In this document: in pieces, positions 37,320 to 46,379 of the stretch
Layout of the letters: the number at the start of each line of letters is the position of its first letter
Position numbering within the stretch: the stretch's first letter is position 1
Assembly (NCBI RefSeq): GCF_000332335.1
Contig: NZ_KB235948.1
Coordinates: 3,223,769-3,287,768 of the forward strand
Reading direction: 5' to 3'
Source: Kamptonema formosum PCC 10802
GTDB taxonomy: Bacteria > Cyanobacteriota > Cyanobacteriia > Cyanobacteriales > Oscillatoriaceae
DNA: 64,000 nucleotides
Translations under genes and position numbers: made by a program
The notes under the pieces: model-generated
Database searches by the model: none
What the model was told of the DNA's origin: nothing
Seen by the model: the letters and a program-made list of their open reading frames with translations, nothing else

Positions 37320-38663
37320 ATGGGGACTTTTATCTTTATCTGGTTTGGTCAGGTACTCTCTCTCGTTGGTTCCAGCTTGACCAACTTTGCTCTCAGTATC
37401 TGGCTCTACCAGCGCAGCAACTCAACCACGCAGTTCGCTCTGCTCATCCTGTCCACGACCTTGCCCGCTATCCTCGTCTCCCCAGTCGCAGGCGTCTTTG
37501 TAGATCGCTGGAGTCGTCGCTGGACTATGATTCTCAGTGACTTCTGCGCCGGTCTGTGTACCTTGTGCATTGCCGGACTATTTGTTACCGGCAAACTAGA
37601 AGTCTGGAACCTCTGCCTGCTCACTGCTCTTAGCTCCAGCTTCAGTACCTTTCAGGGGCTTGCCTACAGCGCCGGCACTACATTAATGGTGCCGAAGGAA
37701 CAGCTGGGTCGTGCCAGCGGCATGGTGCAAAGTGGGACCGCAGTGGCTGGAATCGTCTCACCATTACTGGCAACTGCACTGCTAGCAACCATCCAATTAC
37801 AGGGAATTATCCTGCTCGATTTTGCCACGCTGTGCTTTGCGCTTCTCTGTCTGCTACTGGTTCAATTTACCGAAGTTAAGACCGAAGAAGCTCAGGAGGA
37901 GAAAGTGGGCTCTCTCCTTGAAGATGCCGTCTTTGGATGGAATTACTTCATGGAGCGCCCCGGTTTAGTGGGGCTGCTGGTGTTCATTGCCAGCGGCAAC
38001 TTCCTCGTCGGTTTAGCTGAAGCTCTAACTGCCCCCCTAGTGCTCTCCTTCGCTTCACTGACAGCTCTTGCCACAATCTCCTCTATCGATAGCATAGGAA
38101 TGTTACTCGGCAGTCTCGCAATGAGCTTCTGGGGAGGACTGAAGCGCCAGATAGCCACCGTATTTATCGCCATGTTGCTTGTCGGTTTATCCTGTCTAGT
38201 TTCTGGCTTGCGCGCTTCAGCAGTTCTGTTCAGCATCTCGGATTTCTGTCTGTTTTTCCTCATCCCCATCATCAATGGTTCCATCCAAGTAATTTACCAA
38301 AAGAAGGTCGCACCGGAGGTACAGGGAAGGGTATTCTCCTTCCGGAGAACCATTGCTCAAAGCTCCCTCCCGCTTGCTTATCTTGCTGCAGGACCGCTCG
38401 CCGACCGGGTTTTTGAACCGCTGATGGCCTCTGGCGGTTCCTTGGCGGATAGCATTGGACAAATTATTGGTTTTGGTCGGGGTCGCGGGATGGCGTTGAT
38501 GTTTATTATTGCGGGAATCTTTACTCTCTTGCTAACCTTTATTGCCTACTTGTATGCCCCTCTGCGGCAAGTGGAAGACGATCTGCCCGATACAGTTCCC
38601 GACGCCCCCGCACTGGACACCTCACTCAACAGTCCAGATAGCGCTTCCATCTCTCCCCTGTGA
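37320..38663 (+). CDS. MFS transporter, probable exporter of the NRPS product
   Basis: 447 residues with 10-12 hydrophobic helices. IWFGQVLSLVGSSLTNFALS opens the first helix, and GVFVDRWSRRWTMILSD is the loop 2-3 motif of the drug-efflux-type MFS. The C-terminal 40 residues are acidic and hydrophilic. It is the next gene on the same strand after the NRPS, the usual place for an exporter or self-resistance pump. Its own -10-like box suggests it may be transcribed separately. Efflux of the NRPS product is inference from context. Confidence 0.9.
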   Translation: MGTFIFIWFGQVLSLVGSSLTNFALSIWLYQRSNSTTQFALLILSTTLPAILVSPVAGVFVDRWSRRWTMILSDFCAGLCTLCIAGLFVTGKLEVWNLCLLTALSSSFSTFQGLAYSAGTTLMVPKEQLGRASGMVQSGTAVAGIVSPLLATALLATIQLQGIILLDFATLCFALLCLLLVQFTEVKTEEAQEEKVGSLLEDAVFGWNYFMERPGLVGLLVFIASGNFLVGLAEALTAPLVLSFASLTALATISSIDSIGMLLGSLAMSFWGGLKRQIATVFIAMLLVGLSCLVSGLRASAVLFSISDFCLFFLIPIINGSIQVIYQKKVAPEVQGRVFSFRRTIAQSSLPLAYLAAGPLADRVFEPLMASGGSLADSIGQIIGFGRGRGMALMFIIAGIFTLLLTFIAYLYAPLRQVEDDLPDTVPDAPALDTSLNSPDSASISPL

Positions 38664-38689
38664 TCTCACCTCTCTCGTGCGGGGACGCG

Positions 38690-38849
38690 ATTTATCGCGT
38701 TTCGGTTTATCGCGTCTCGATACATCGCGTCTCCCTATCCCGGATTCACGCGGATAGCGCTTCTCAGTTTGACGAGATACAGCTATAGCGGATCTCAATT
38801 GTATGAAGTGGGTCTTAGAAACCCGGTTTCTTTAAGAAACCGGGTTTCT
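38690..38849. repeat. TTTATCGCGT repeats and AGAAACC double palindrome
   Basis: Three near copies of (T/A)TATCGCGT(T/C)TC at 38690-38735, then AGAAACCCGGTTTCTTT joined to its mirror AAGAAACCGGGTTTCT at 38817-38849. It lies between two convergent genes and could act as a bidirectional terminator. Confidence 0.6.
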
Positions 38850-38877
38850 CTGTAAAAGCTATATATAAAACTGCACC

Positions 38878-39012
38878 CAGGGGAGATATAATACATTGCT
38901 GAGAGACGCCGTGCCGGTGAGACATGCTACGATGGGGAATGGCTGATGGCGGCTGTCCGTCCGAAAGCCTCAAAATAATACGCCCCAAGTCACGACAAGG
39001 TTGAATCATCCC
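38878..39012 (-). pseudogene. Decayed fragment of the 40523 membrane-protein gene
   Basis: Aligns by eye with 40929-41062 of the membrane protein gene. Shared blocks include GGGGAGATA, AATACATTG, GAATGGCTG versus AAATCGCTG, and CCCCAAGTCACGACAAGGTT then GAAT. It carries substitutions and small indels and has no matching reading frame. It implies that this locus was once duplicated. Confidence 0.75.
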
Positions 39013-39089
39013 TCTTTAGTGCCGGTCAATAAACGGTTTCTCAGACTTCTTGACCGGCGCTACAGGATGGTGCGGTTCATTAATCGCAA

Positions 39090-40124
39090 TTACGCTTCGG
39101 GCGAAGGAGATTCGCTGACTGTGATTGCGCCAAGCACCGCAGTTTGTTTTTTGGCCTCCGCTTGACTCGATTGAGCCAGATAAATGCCACTTAACACCAC
39201 GGCAAACATCACCCAGTCAAACAAACTGACTTTTTCCGAGAAAATAAACCAAGCAAAGATAGAAGCAATAACCGGCTCCAGAAGAAGCGTGACGGCGACA
39301 ATTCTTGACGGCAGTCTGCTGAGGCTGTAAGCCAAAAGTCCCTGACCAAAAACTTGGCAGAACAGCGCTTGGAAAATGATGAAAAACCACCCCATCCAGG
39401 TATAGGGCAACAATCGGTTTTCGATAAGCGGGAGCAGGGGCAACAGAATCACCGTTGTAGCGCCGCAGCGCCACAGCATAATAGTTGCGGTGCTAAATCG
39501 GGTTTGCAGTCGCTCTACCAGCATCAGATAAGTGCCAAAAAAAATGGCAGTGGTTAATGCCAGCAAGTTACCTTGTATTTGGTCAGGAGAAAATTCCACC
39601 CGGTCGAGTTCAAAAGCGATCGCTCCCCCCACCGCCATGACCATACCAATCAGGAATCTTTTATCTAAGCGCAAGCCAAATAACAAAAAACTGGCAATCC
39701 CGACGAATAAGGGACTCAAATTAGAAAGGAGCGCCACATTGGCCACGCTGACTTTAGTCAGGGACCACGCCCACATGAGGAAATAGGTAGTAGCCGCAGT
39801 TCCCATAGCCGCCAATAGGGCTATTTCAGATTTGCTAAAAGGCTTCTTCACTACAGTTAGATCCTCGGAATTGTCACGGCGGAAAGCCTCGATTCCGCTC
39901 AGCAGACCAAAAACGACTGTGGCAATCCAAGCGCGGTGAAATGCTACCGCATTTGCCCCGATTTCGCGCTCGCACAGTTTGGTCAGAGATGGGGCTAGAG
40001 ATATGGGAATCAAGGCCACAAATAACGAGAGAAGTCCGAGCAAATTTGGTGAGACTATCTCCTGTTCCTGTAGCAATGGTGAGACTATCTCCTGTTCCTG
40101 TAGCAATTCCTGTTTTGTCATCAT
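39090..40124 (-). CDS. EamA/DMT-family membrane transporter
   Basis: About 344 residues from MMTKQELLQEQ (ATGs at 40124 and 40121); the frame is open to 40175 but that extension is not family-like. Ten hydrophobic helices form two EamA halves, for example LLGLLSLFVALIPISLAPSL and VANVALLSNLSPLFVGIASF in the first, GNLLALTTAIFFGTYLMLVE in the second. Family members export or exchange small metabolites; the substrate is unknown. The N-terminus carries a perfect in-frame duplication, LLQEQEIVSP twice. It is convergent with the MFS gene and may or may not serve the NRPS locus. Confidence 0.88.
   Translation of the reverse strand: MMTKQELLQEQEIVSPLLQEQEIVSPNLLGLLSLFVALIPISLAPSLTKLCEREIGANAVAFHRAWIATVVFGLLSGIEAFRRDNSEDLTVVKKPFSKSEIALLAAMGTAATTYFLMWAWSLTKVSVANVALLSNLSPLFVGIASFLLFGLRLDKRFLIGMVMAVGGAIAFELDRVEFSPDQIQGNLLALTTAIFFGTYLMLVERLQTRFSTATIMLWRCGATTVILLPLLPLIENRLLPYTWMGWFFIIFQALFCQVFGQGLLAYSLSRLPSRIVAVTLLLEPVIASIFAWFIFSEKVSLFDWVMFAVVLSGIYLAQSSQAEAKKQTAVLGAITVSESPSPEA
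40048..40107. repeat. Perfect 30-bp tandem duplication inside the EamA gene
   Basis: Two identical 30-bp units, 40048-40077 and 40078-40107, encode ten residues repeated in frame near the N-terminus. No divergence between units, so the event is recent. Confidence 0.95.
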
Positions 40125-40175
40125 ACTTGCGTTCCAAAGGGTTTGCCTAGTAGGGTGCGCTCCACTGAAACGCAC

Positions 40176-40522
40176 CTAAAGCATAATACTATAACCTGGC
40201 GACCACATTAATGTATCGTCGGTAACAAATAATCCGATACTGGCAGCTCGTACCATGTCCCCGGGCATGATTTAAAATGGCTAAGCATAAGGGCAGAGGC
40301 GGGGCGTGGTTTTCCGCAGCCTCGCCTCAGCAACAGCTGTCTTCAACCAGTTCCACAAGCATCTATTATTCCCCTCTTCCCCGAACAGCAGCTGCCACCC
40401 CGCGCCCCACCAGAAAAAATCTGAATTTCCTGTTTCACATAAATCTGCATTAATTTTTCGGGAGAGCGGATTCCCCCCTCACTCACATCCGGATGGCACC
40501 GCTAAATTGGAACCCTCCCTGT
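40176..40522. other. Intergenic with a short dprA-like remnant
   Basis: No gene seen. Bases about 40303-40360 (CCTCGCCTCAGCAACAGCTG, TCTTCAACCA) resemble the 3' part of the DprA-like gene at about 41627-41680. With the fragment at 38878 this suggests an old duplication of the whole local segment. Confidence 0.45.
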
Positions 40523-41329
40523 CTACCGGCTTGTGTTGACCTCACTCGGTTGAGCTGGCAGTGAGGGACGCCGGAACAGATACACGACAAGACCGATTAA
40601 AGGGACGAGACGGACTGTCCAAAGCGCGGTCGCGTCGCGCCAATTGCGGCGAGCCATGTCATCTGCTACGAGCCATGACTGGAATATCCAGAAAACGATA
40701 ATGTCTATAAAAAACGAGTGCGCCAGCCGGTCGGTAGAGAGCAATTCTAACAGCGCTTCCCAACGCGCTCTCAAGTCGCCAAATTCTGGACGCGCCCATG
40801 TCGCCCAAGCGACTGAAGCCGCAACTGCGCCGGTTAAAACCAGGGGAAACACTCGACTTTCTGCTATCTTTTCTAAAAAGGTGAGGGAACCTTTGGGGGT
40901 GTGGGGATTGGGTTGGCGCAACGCCAGCCAGGGGAGATAGAATACATTGGTGAGAAACGCGGTGCCAATCATAAATGCTATAATGGGAAATCGCTGCTGG
41001 CGACCGTCACTGAGAAACCCCCAAAATAACAAGCCCCAAGTCACGACAAGGTTGAATAATCCTTCCAGTGCTGGGTTGAGCGCCGGTGCGGAGGTGGGGA
41101 ACACAGCTGGGAGCACAAACCAGAAATTCAGGCTCAAGTTTAGCGCCTCTCGCAAGGTTTCCGGTTGGGTGTGCAGCAGTGACTCTCCGGGGGCGAAGTC
41201 ACTCAGCAACAGGTATCCCACATAAACCGCCCATGCGCCCCACAGGAATATTCTGGATGCTGTCGCTGCTGTATCTTCTTGGAATAGGTTTGGGATTTTG
41301 CCGGCAGCATTTTTGATTAGACTGATCAT
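40523..41329 (-). CDS. Conserved multi-pass membrane protein, function unknown
   Basis: 268 residues from the ATG at 41329 (MISLIKNAAGK); the upstream 21 codons of the open frame look non-coding. Six or so hydrophobic helices are visible: IFLWGAWAVYVGYLLLSDF, LSLNFWFVLPAVFPTSA, LFNLVVTWGLLFWGFLSD, FPIIAFMIGTAFLTNVFYL, VFPLVLTGAVAASVAW and FFIDIIVFWIFQSWLVAD. I recognise it only as a cyanobacterial conserved type without assigned function. It is co-directional with the DprA-like gene, 231 bases away. A decayed partial copy is at 38878. Confidence 0.75.
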   Translation of the reverse strand: MISLIKNAAGKIPNLFQEDTAATASRIFLWGAWAVYVGYLLLSDFAPGESLLHTQPETLREALNLSLNFWFVLPAVFPTSAPALNPALEGLFNLVVTWGLLFWGFLSDGRQQRFPIIAFMIGTAFLTNVFYLPWLALRQPNPHTPKGSLTFLEKIAESRVFPLVLTGAVAASVAWATWARPEFGDLRARWEALLELLSTDRLAHSFFIDIIVFWIFQSWLVADDMARRNWRDATALWTVRLVPLIGLVVYLFRRPSLPAQPSEVNTSR

Positions 41330-41560
41330 GATTTGATTGACACTTCGCTGGAGGTGAATTTCATGCCGGTGCGATAGGTTCCGCACCGGCACGTTTTCGC
41401 GTTTCAGAATATCTGTGGCTCATCATATCACACTCCCTGACACTATTTTTCCTGGTGGGCGGAGAAAGGGGCGGGTTTATTCATATTATTCGCTGGGAGA
41501 AACCCGTATCTTTAAGAATACGGATTTATAGCCACCAGAACACTTCCCACCTGCCATCTA

Positions 41561-42835
41561 TTACTCAGCTATATCCAGCAGAGACAGCTGCACCTCCCCT
41601 CCACTGACAGCATAGCCATTTTTGGTTTTCACCACCCTCCCCTCAGCCACAGCTTTCTTCAACCAATCCTGCATCTGCGCCAGTCGCACATCCAGACATT
41701 CTGCCAGAGACTTGGCATCCTTGGGTTGCTGCAACTTTTCCAGAATAAATGGCAAAACAGCTTCATAGATGTCTTTTGGGGAAGACTGACTTCCCTGACG
41801 CGGCGCTGTTTCCTCCCTCGGAGATTCAGCTCCCCCAGTTTCGCTAACATTAATTGCCGGCACTTCCGCATCATGTGCCGGCGGTTCAGCAGTTGCTGTA
41901 TGCCGAAGATGCTGCATTAAATCGTTCCCGAAATTTTCAGGAAAAGGCTTCGCTCCTTTCCCGATCAGCTGGCGGTTGCCTTCAGGAACAGTTGCGGAAT
42001 TGCGGACAAAAACTGGAACCTCCTTTATATGTTCCAGCGCTTCCAAAGCACCCGCCCAAGTGCCCCCCTTACCAAACGAGGAACTAACCACTAGCGCCGC
42101 ATCCGCTAAACCATAAATATACTTGTTGCGTCCCATTGCATTGCCGGTATTGAAACCGGCATCGGGATCGTAAGGAGAAATTAGAACCAGCCTGCCTTCC
42201 CGGATCGCCGAACGATATTTTCCAGAAACAGATACCTTAGTTAAGCTGTCAGCAAGCACCCCCACAGCCTTTCCACCGGCATCCATTACCCCCAGTATCG
42301 CGGCTTCATCCACTCCACGGGCGCACCCGGAAATGACCTGAATTCCCTGTTCCCCACAGCTTTGCGCTACTTTTTGGGTATAGCTGATTTCTTCCCCCTC
42401 CACATCGCGAGATCCCACCACCGCCAGCCCTCCCCCAGAAAGCAATTCTGGGTTGCCGGCACCGTAAAGAATTGCCGGGGCTGAATGCTTGAGTTTCTGC
42501 TTGAGACGCTTAGGATATGAGGCGTCGCTGCGTCCCAATACCCACAGTCCTTTATTCGTCCACTTTTCAACCGCAAGCGCTAGCATTCCCCCCCGTTCCA
42601 GCAATGCTGCAAGCCGCTGAGGGTTTAACTTTACGCCGGTCATTTCCTGCAATCGCTGTTTGCCGGCACTTGTCAGCAAATCCGCCGGTCGCATCTGATT
42701 TTCCTTTAGCCAGCCGGCTAAATCGTTATACTCGCGCAGCCTTAAAGGTTCTGGTTCGGTTTGCCTGGACTGACCAAAACTGGCACATAACAGCAGAATC
42801 GCCTGGGTATCAGGCATCAGAACGTGATTTAACAT
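41561..42835 (-). CDS. DprA/Smf-like Rossmann-fold protein
   Basis: 424 residues. The DprA Rossmann core is clear at about 125-320: APAILYGAGNPELLSGGGLA, VVGSRDVEGEE, VISGCARGVDEAAILGVMDA and the ligand-pocket segment RNKYIYGLADAALVVSS with GGTWAGA. Classical DprA loads RecA on incoming single-stranded DNA during transformation. This one has a longer C-terminal region (about 330-424) ending in a winged-helix-like domain (KSLAECLDVRLAQMQDWLKK). It starts 7 bases after the RecQ-like stop, so the two are almost certainly co-translated. That pairing suggests a role beyond ordinary competence. A second start at 42817 lacks a ribosome site. Confidence 0.88.
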   Translation of the reverse strand: MLNHVLMPDTQAILLLCASFGQSRQTEPEPLRLREYNDLAGWLKENQMRPADLLTSAGKQRLQEMTGVKLNPQRLAALLERGGMLALAVEKWTNKGLWVLGRSDASYPKRLKQKLKHSAPAILYGAGNPELLSGGGLAVVGSRDVEGEEISYTQKVAQSCGEQGIQVISGCARGVDEAAILGVMDAGGKAVGVLADSLTKVSVSGKYRSAIREGRLVLISPYDPDAGFNTGNAMGRNKYIYGLADAALVVSSSFGKGGTWAGALEALEHIKEVPVFVRNSATVPEGNRQLIGKGAKPFPENFGNDLMQHLRHTATAEPPAHDAEVPAINVSETGGAESPREETAPRQGSQSSPKDIYEAVLPFILEKLQQPKDAKSLAECLDVRLAQMQDWLKKAVAEGRVVKTKNGYAVSGGEVQLSLLDIAE

Positions 42836-42842
42836 CTCTTTT

Positions 42843-44939
42843 CTACTCCCCGCCTAACGAATTGAGTGCTAGTGCCAGTGGGAAAACCTCACCGCTGCCA
42901 GCCTGTCGGAGGAGGGCAGCGATTACGGTAAAAGTCCAGCGAGAGTCCACCATATCATCCACCAAAAAAACTGGCCCGCTGATTCCTGGCCAAGGGTTAA
43001 CTGCAAAGGCCCCATCTAAATTGTGAGCTTGCTGGTAGCTGTTGCTCATGGTTTTTTGCGGCTGAGTCTCGCGGATCTTCCGCACCGCTGGCACAAAGTG
43101 AAGACCTAATATTTGAGCTAATCGTTGGGCAAAATTCGGCACAAGTTCTGGCTGGTTCAAAGAGGGAACGCAAGTCACCCACGTTGGCAGCGGGTTGGGC
43201 TTCCATCGCTGAATCATCTCGAAGGCACCCTGAACTAGCCTATCATCAAAGCAGCTTTCCCCATATTTGCCCAGCCTCACTAGCTCTCCCCAACCGGCAT
43301 CCCCCCACAAAGACATCGCCCGTCCTTCTTCCCACCGCAAGTTACTAGCAATATTCCCCTTCCAACTATATACTGAAAAAGCATTTGCCGGCCACTGCTT
43401 GCGCGGTTCAAGTCCCTGGTCGCTGCGGCGCAGAAATCGAACTGCCCGGTTGACAAATTCCATCGAATATGCTTCCGGAAGCAGAGGTTTGCCCAGGCAA
43501 ACAGCGCATTTGCCGCAAGCCGTTGGATTGGGGTCATCTAACTCTCGCGCCAGGAACAGCATCAGGCACTCCTGACTCTGCATGTATTCTACCATGCGCT
43601 CTTGTTCTTGGCGGCGGATTTGAGTCAGCCGCTCGATTCTCTCGGTGTCAGGCTGGTAAGATACAGGAGTCGCATACCACTTCGACCCCTGTTTGGTGAC
43701 GGGTGCTGGAGACTCCAGCGACAGCAACTTCAAAACTTTTTCGATTTGCCCTCTAGAAAGATTCAACTGCTGCTCCAGCACCGGCACAGAAAGCCCGTCC
43801 TCAGCTTGGTTCAAAGCGCTTAAAACCTGCTGCGTGTGCGCTTGCGGCGGGAACGCCGTTTTGATAAAATAATTGGCGATCTCATCATCCTCCTCCCCGC
43901 TCAATAGAATCCCGTAAGCTCGCTCAACTGCTCTGCCGGCTCGCCCCACCTGCTGGTAGTAGTGAACAGCAGAACCCGGACGCTGGTAGTGAATGACAAA
44001 ACCCAAATCTGGTTTGTCAAAACCCATCCCCAGGGCGGTAGTAGCCACCAGCGCCTTAACCTGATTGTTCAGCAGTCTCTCTTCTAATTCTAACCGAAAC
44101 TCTCCATCTTTTTCACTGTGATAAGCTTCCGCATCAATTCCCTGAGACTGCAACCATCTGGCGACTCTTTCCGCATCTCGAACCGTGAGAGTGTAAATAA
44201 TCCCACTTCCGGATATAGCAGGTAAATATTGAGCTAGCCAAGCTAAGCGAGCTGCTGGACTCGGCAAGTGAATATTTTGCAGGCGCAGGCTTTCTCGCGC
44301 CAAAGCCCCTCTGGAAACGCTCAGGTTTGACCCCAGCTGGGAGATAATGTCGCTGACGACGCGGTTATTGGCGGTAGCGGTTGTAGCTAAGACGGGAATA
44401 TTCTGGGGGAGCGCTTGTAAAATGCGGACAATGCGCCGGTAGTCTGGTCGAAAATCGTGCCCCCAGTCAGAGATGCAGTGAGCTTCATCGACCACAAATA
44501 GCCCGATTCTTCCGGCTAGAGGGAGCAAAACCCGTTCCCGAAATTCCTCATTTGCCAGTCTTTCCGGAGAAATCAGCAGGATATCTACCTCGCCAGCCAG
44601 CAACTGCCTCCGCACCGGCTCCCATTCTTCTAGATTGCTAGAATTAATAGTAGCGGCTCGCACCCCAATTCGCTGAGCCGCTGCAATTTGGTTGCGCATC
44701 AGAGCGAGCAGGGGTGAAATCAGCAGAGTCGTGCCGGCACCAAAATCCCGCAGCAGGCGAGTCGCTAAAAAATAGACAAAACTTTTACCCCAGCCAGTGC
44801 GCTGAACCACAAGGAGACGCTCTTGCTCAGAGAGCAAAACGTCAATCGCTTCCCACTGACCGGCGCGAAATTCAGCAGTTGGGTTATTCAGCGCTTGTCG
44901 CAGGAGAGACAGCGCCTTCTGTTTGAGTGCGGTTGTCAA
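42843..44939 (-). CDS. RecQ-type helicase with C-terminal phosphoribosyltransferase-like domain
   Basis: 698 residues. Helicase motifs are complete: QRTGWGKSFVYF (Walker A), LFVVDEAHCISDWGHDFRPD (DEAH and aromatic loop), then LVATTALGMGFDKPDLGFVI and YYQQVGRAGR (motifs V and VI). A zinc-cluster remnant follows (ACGKCAVC). Instead of an HRDC domain the last 110 residues carry a PRTase-like fold with the PRPP loop GPVFLVDDMVDSRWTFT. The Asp-Asp of that loop is intact, so PRPP or nucleotide binding is plausible. It is the first gene of the unit with DprA. Classical RecQ is a repair helicase; this fusion is a distinct subfamily, probably acting on foreign or damaged DNA. Confidence 0.9.
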   Translation of the reverse strand: MTTALKQKALSLLRQALNNPTAEFRAGQWEAIDVLLSEQERLLVVQRTGWGKSFVYFLATRLLRDFGAGTTLLISPLLALMRNQIAAAQRIGVRAATINSSNLEEWEPVRRQLLAGEVDILLISPERLANEEFRERVLLPLAGRIGLFVVDEAHCISDWGHDFRPDYRRIVRILQALPQNIPVLATTATANNRVVSDIISQLGSNLSVSRGALARESLRLQNIHLPSPAARLAWLAQYLPAISGSGIIYTLTVRDAERVARWLQSQGIDAEAYHSEKDGEFRLELEERLLNNQVKALVATTALGMGFDKPDLGFVIHYQRPGSAVHYYQQVGRAGRAVERAYGILLSGEEDDEIANYFIKTAFPPQAHTQQVLSALNQAEDGLSVPVLEQQLNLSRGQIEKVLKLLSLESPAPVTKQGSKWYATPVSYQPDTERIERLTQIRRQEQERMVEYMQSQECLMLFLARELDDPNPTACGKCAVCLGKPLLPEAYSMEFVNRAVRFLRRSDQGLEPRKQWPANAFSVYSWKGNIASNLRWEEGRAMSLWGDAGWGELVRLGKYGESCFDDRLVQGAFEMIQRWKPNPLPTWVTCVPSLNQPELVPNFAQRLAQILGLHFVPAVRKIRETQPQKTMSNSYQQAHNLDGAFAVNPWPGISGPVFLVDDMVDSRWTFTVIAALLRQAGSGEVFPLALALNSLGGE

Positions 44940-45001
44940 ATTGCCTTACCTCGCTCAGCACCCCAGCACTTCCAGTTTACAGGAAAACGCTCCCGGCGCA
45001 G

Positions 45002-46222
45002 CTAAACCCGCCACTTCAGCCAAGAGCGCCGGTGGAGGCGCATAACCTCCTCATAAAGCTTTTCCAGCTGAGTGACATTTCCGCTGAGCGTGTAGCGTTC
45101 CAGCACGCGCTGGCGAGCCTTTTGCCCCAGCAGCGCGCAGAACTCAGGCTGGTCGCGAAACACCGGCAGCAAATTGCGCAGCTGCCCCGTCACCCCCTCA
45201 GTTCTGAGAACCACACCGGCACCGCCTTCGAGCACTTCCCCATCCGCACCGGCATCGGTTGCCAGAGGAGCCAGACCGCAAGCCATCCCCTCCAGCAGAG
45301 ACAGCGACAGCCCCTCCATCAGCGAAGGCAGAATAAAAACATCCGCCCCCCGGAGGATTTCAATGCGCCGGTGCTCGTCACCAATAAAACCCAGCCAAGT
45401 AATCCCGTGTTCCTCCCCATAAAACGGCATCAGAGACGCCGCTAGGGGGCCATTTCCCACAATCACCAGCTGGCAGTCAGGGCCCATATCAGACTTTTTC
45501 CAAGCCTTGAGCAGCGCCTCAACATTTTTTTCCAGCGCAATCCGCCCCTGATAGACAAAAATCCGCTCCCGCCCCAGTTGTTCCTTCAGCGACGAAGGAC
45601 CCGGAGAGTATTTCAGGGCATCCACCCCATTCGGAATCACCGCCACCTGAGATTCCGGCACCCCCAGCTTCACCAGTAACTCCCGCTGCATTTGGGAAAA
45701 CACAATTGTCCGGTCATAGTTCGCCAGAAAAGGAGCGTACAGCTGGTAAGTCAGCTGCTGGGTGCTGGAGGTCAGAGTGCGGGGCTTGCGCTCGAACGCC
45801 GGGTGGAAAGTTGCCACCAGAGGCAAATCCAGCTCATCGCAGATTTCCGGCAGCAAAAAGTCCAGAGGAGACAGGGTGAGAGAAGCGTGCACCAAATCCG
45901 GTTTCAGGCGTGCCAGCGACTCTGCCAGCACCTTGCTCGACCTGAGGGTGGGAACTGTGTAAATTGTTGATTTATAAAGGCAGGGCAAAGGAACTTCGCA
46001 AGCCAGAGTCCAGCCGCTAGTTTCCACAGCTTGCGGCGGTTTGCGGGGTTGCCCCTGACCGGCAAGCCAGGAAGGGAAAAAGCTATCCGGGTCAGCGGCT
46101 TCTTGCTCGAAGTGGAAAAAGCTGACCTGATGTCCCCGATCTAGCAGCGCGTTAGTGATTTCGCGCGAGTATGTAACATTGCCACAAAACGGTGATTTTT
46201 TTCCAAGCCAAGCGATGTGCAT
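45002..46222 (-). CDS. Glycosyltransferase, GT4 type
   Basis: 406 residues from MHIAWLGKKSPFCGN (ATG 46222); the 26 upstream codons are not family-like. N-terminal Rossmann domain with a G(K)SPFCGNVTY loop and DLVHASLTLSPLDFLLPE. The C-terminal domain has ERIFVYQGRIALEKNVEALL (GT4 donor-site Lys region), LVIVGNGPL and the E-x7-E box in VFILPSLMEGLSLSLLEGMA. It should transfer a sugar from a nucleotide donor to a lipid or polysaccharide acceptor; specificity is not visible. It lies 62 bases downstream of nothing obvious and is transcribed away from the RecQ gene's end. Confidence 0.9.
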   Translation of the reverse strand: MHIAWLGKKSPFCGNVTYSREITNALLDRGHQVSFFHFEQEAADPDSFFPSWLAGQGQPRKPPQAVETSGWTLACEVPLPCLYKSTIYTVPTLRSSKVLAESLARLKPDLVHASLTLSPLDFLLPEICDELDLPLVATFHPAFERKPRTLTSSTQQLTYQLYAPFLANYDRTIVFSQMQRELLVKLGVPESQVAVIPNGVDALKYSPGPSSLKEQLGRERIFVYQGRIALEKNVEALLKAWKKSDMGPDCQLVIVGNGPLAASLMPFYGEEHGITWLGFIGDEHRRIEILRGADVFILPSLMEGLSLSLLEGMACGLAPLATDAGADGEVLEGGAGVVLRTEGVTGQLRNLLPVFRDQPEFCALLGQKARQRVLERYTLSGNVTQLEKLYEEVMRLHRRSWLKWRV

Positions 46223-46379
46223 TGCGGTGGGAGGGGCTAGGGGGTTAATAGCAGTAAAGTGGGCGGGAGCATTCTTATTGTGCGAAGGAGCCCAAAACAA
46301 TGCGATAATGAGTTCAGCCGGAGGCAGGAGAAGAATATTTTTGGCCAGCTGAATCCCGGCAACGGGATTGAAACGATGC

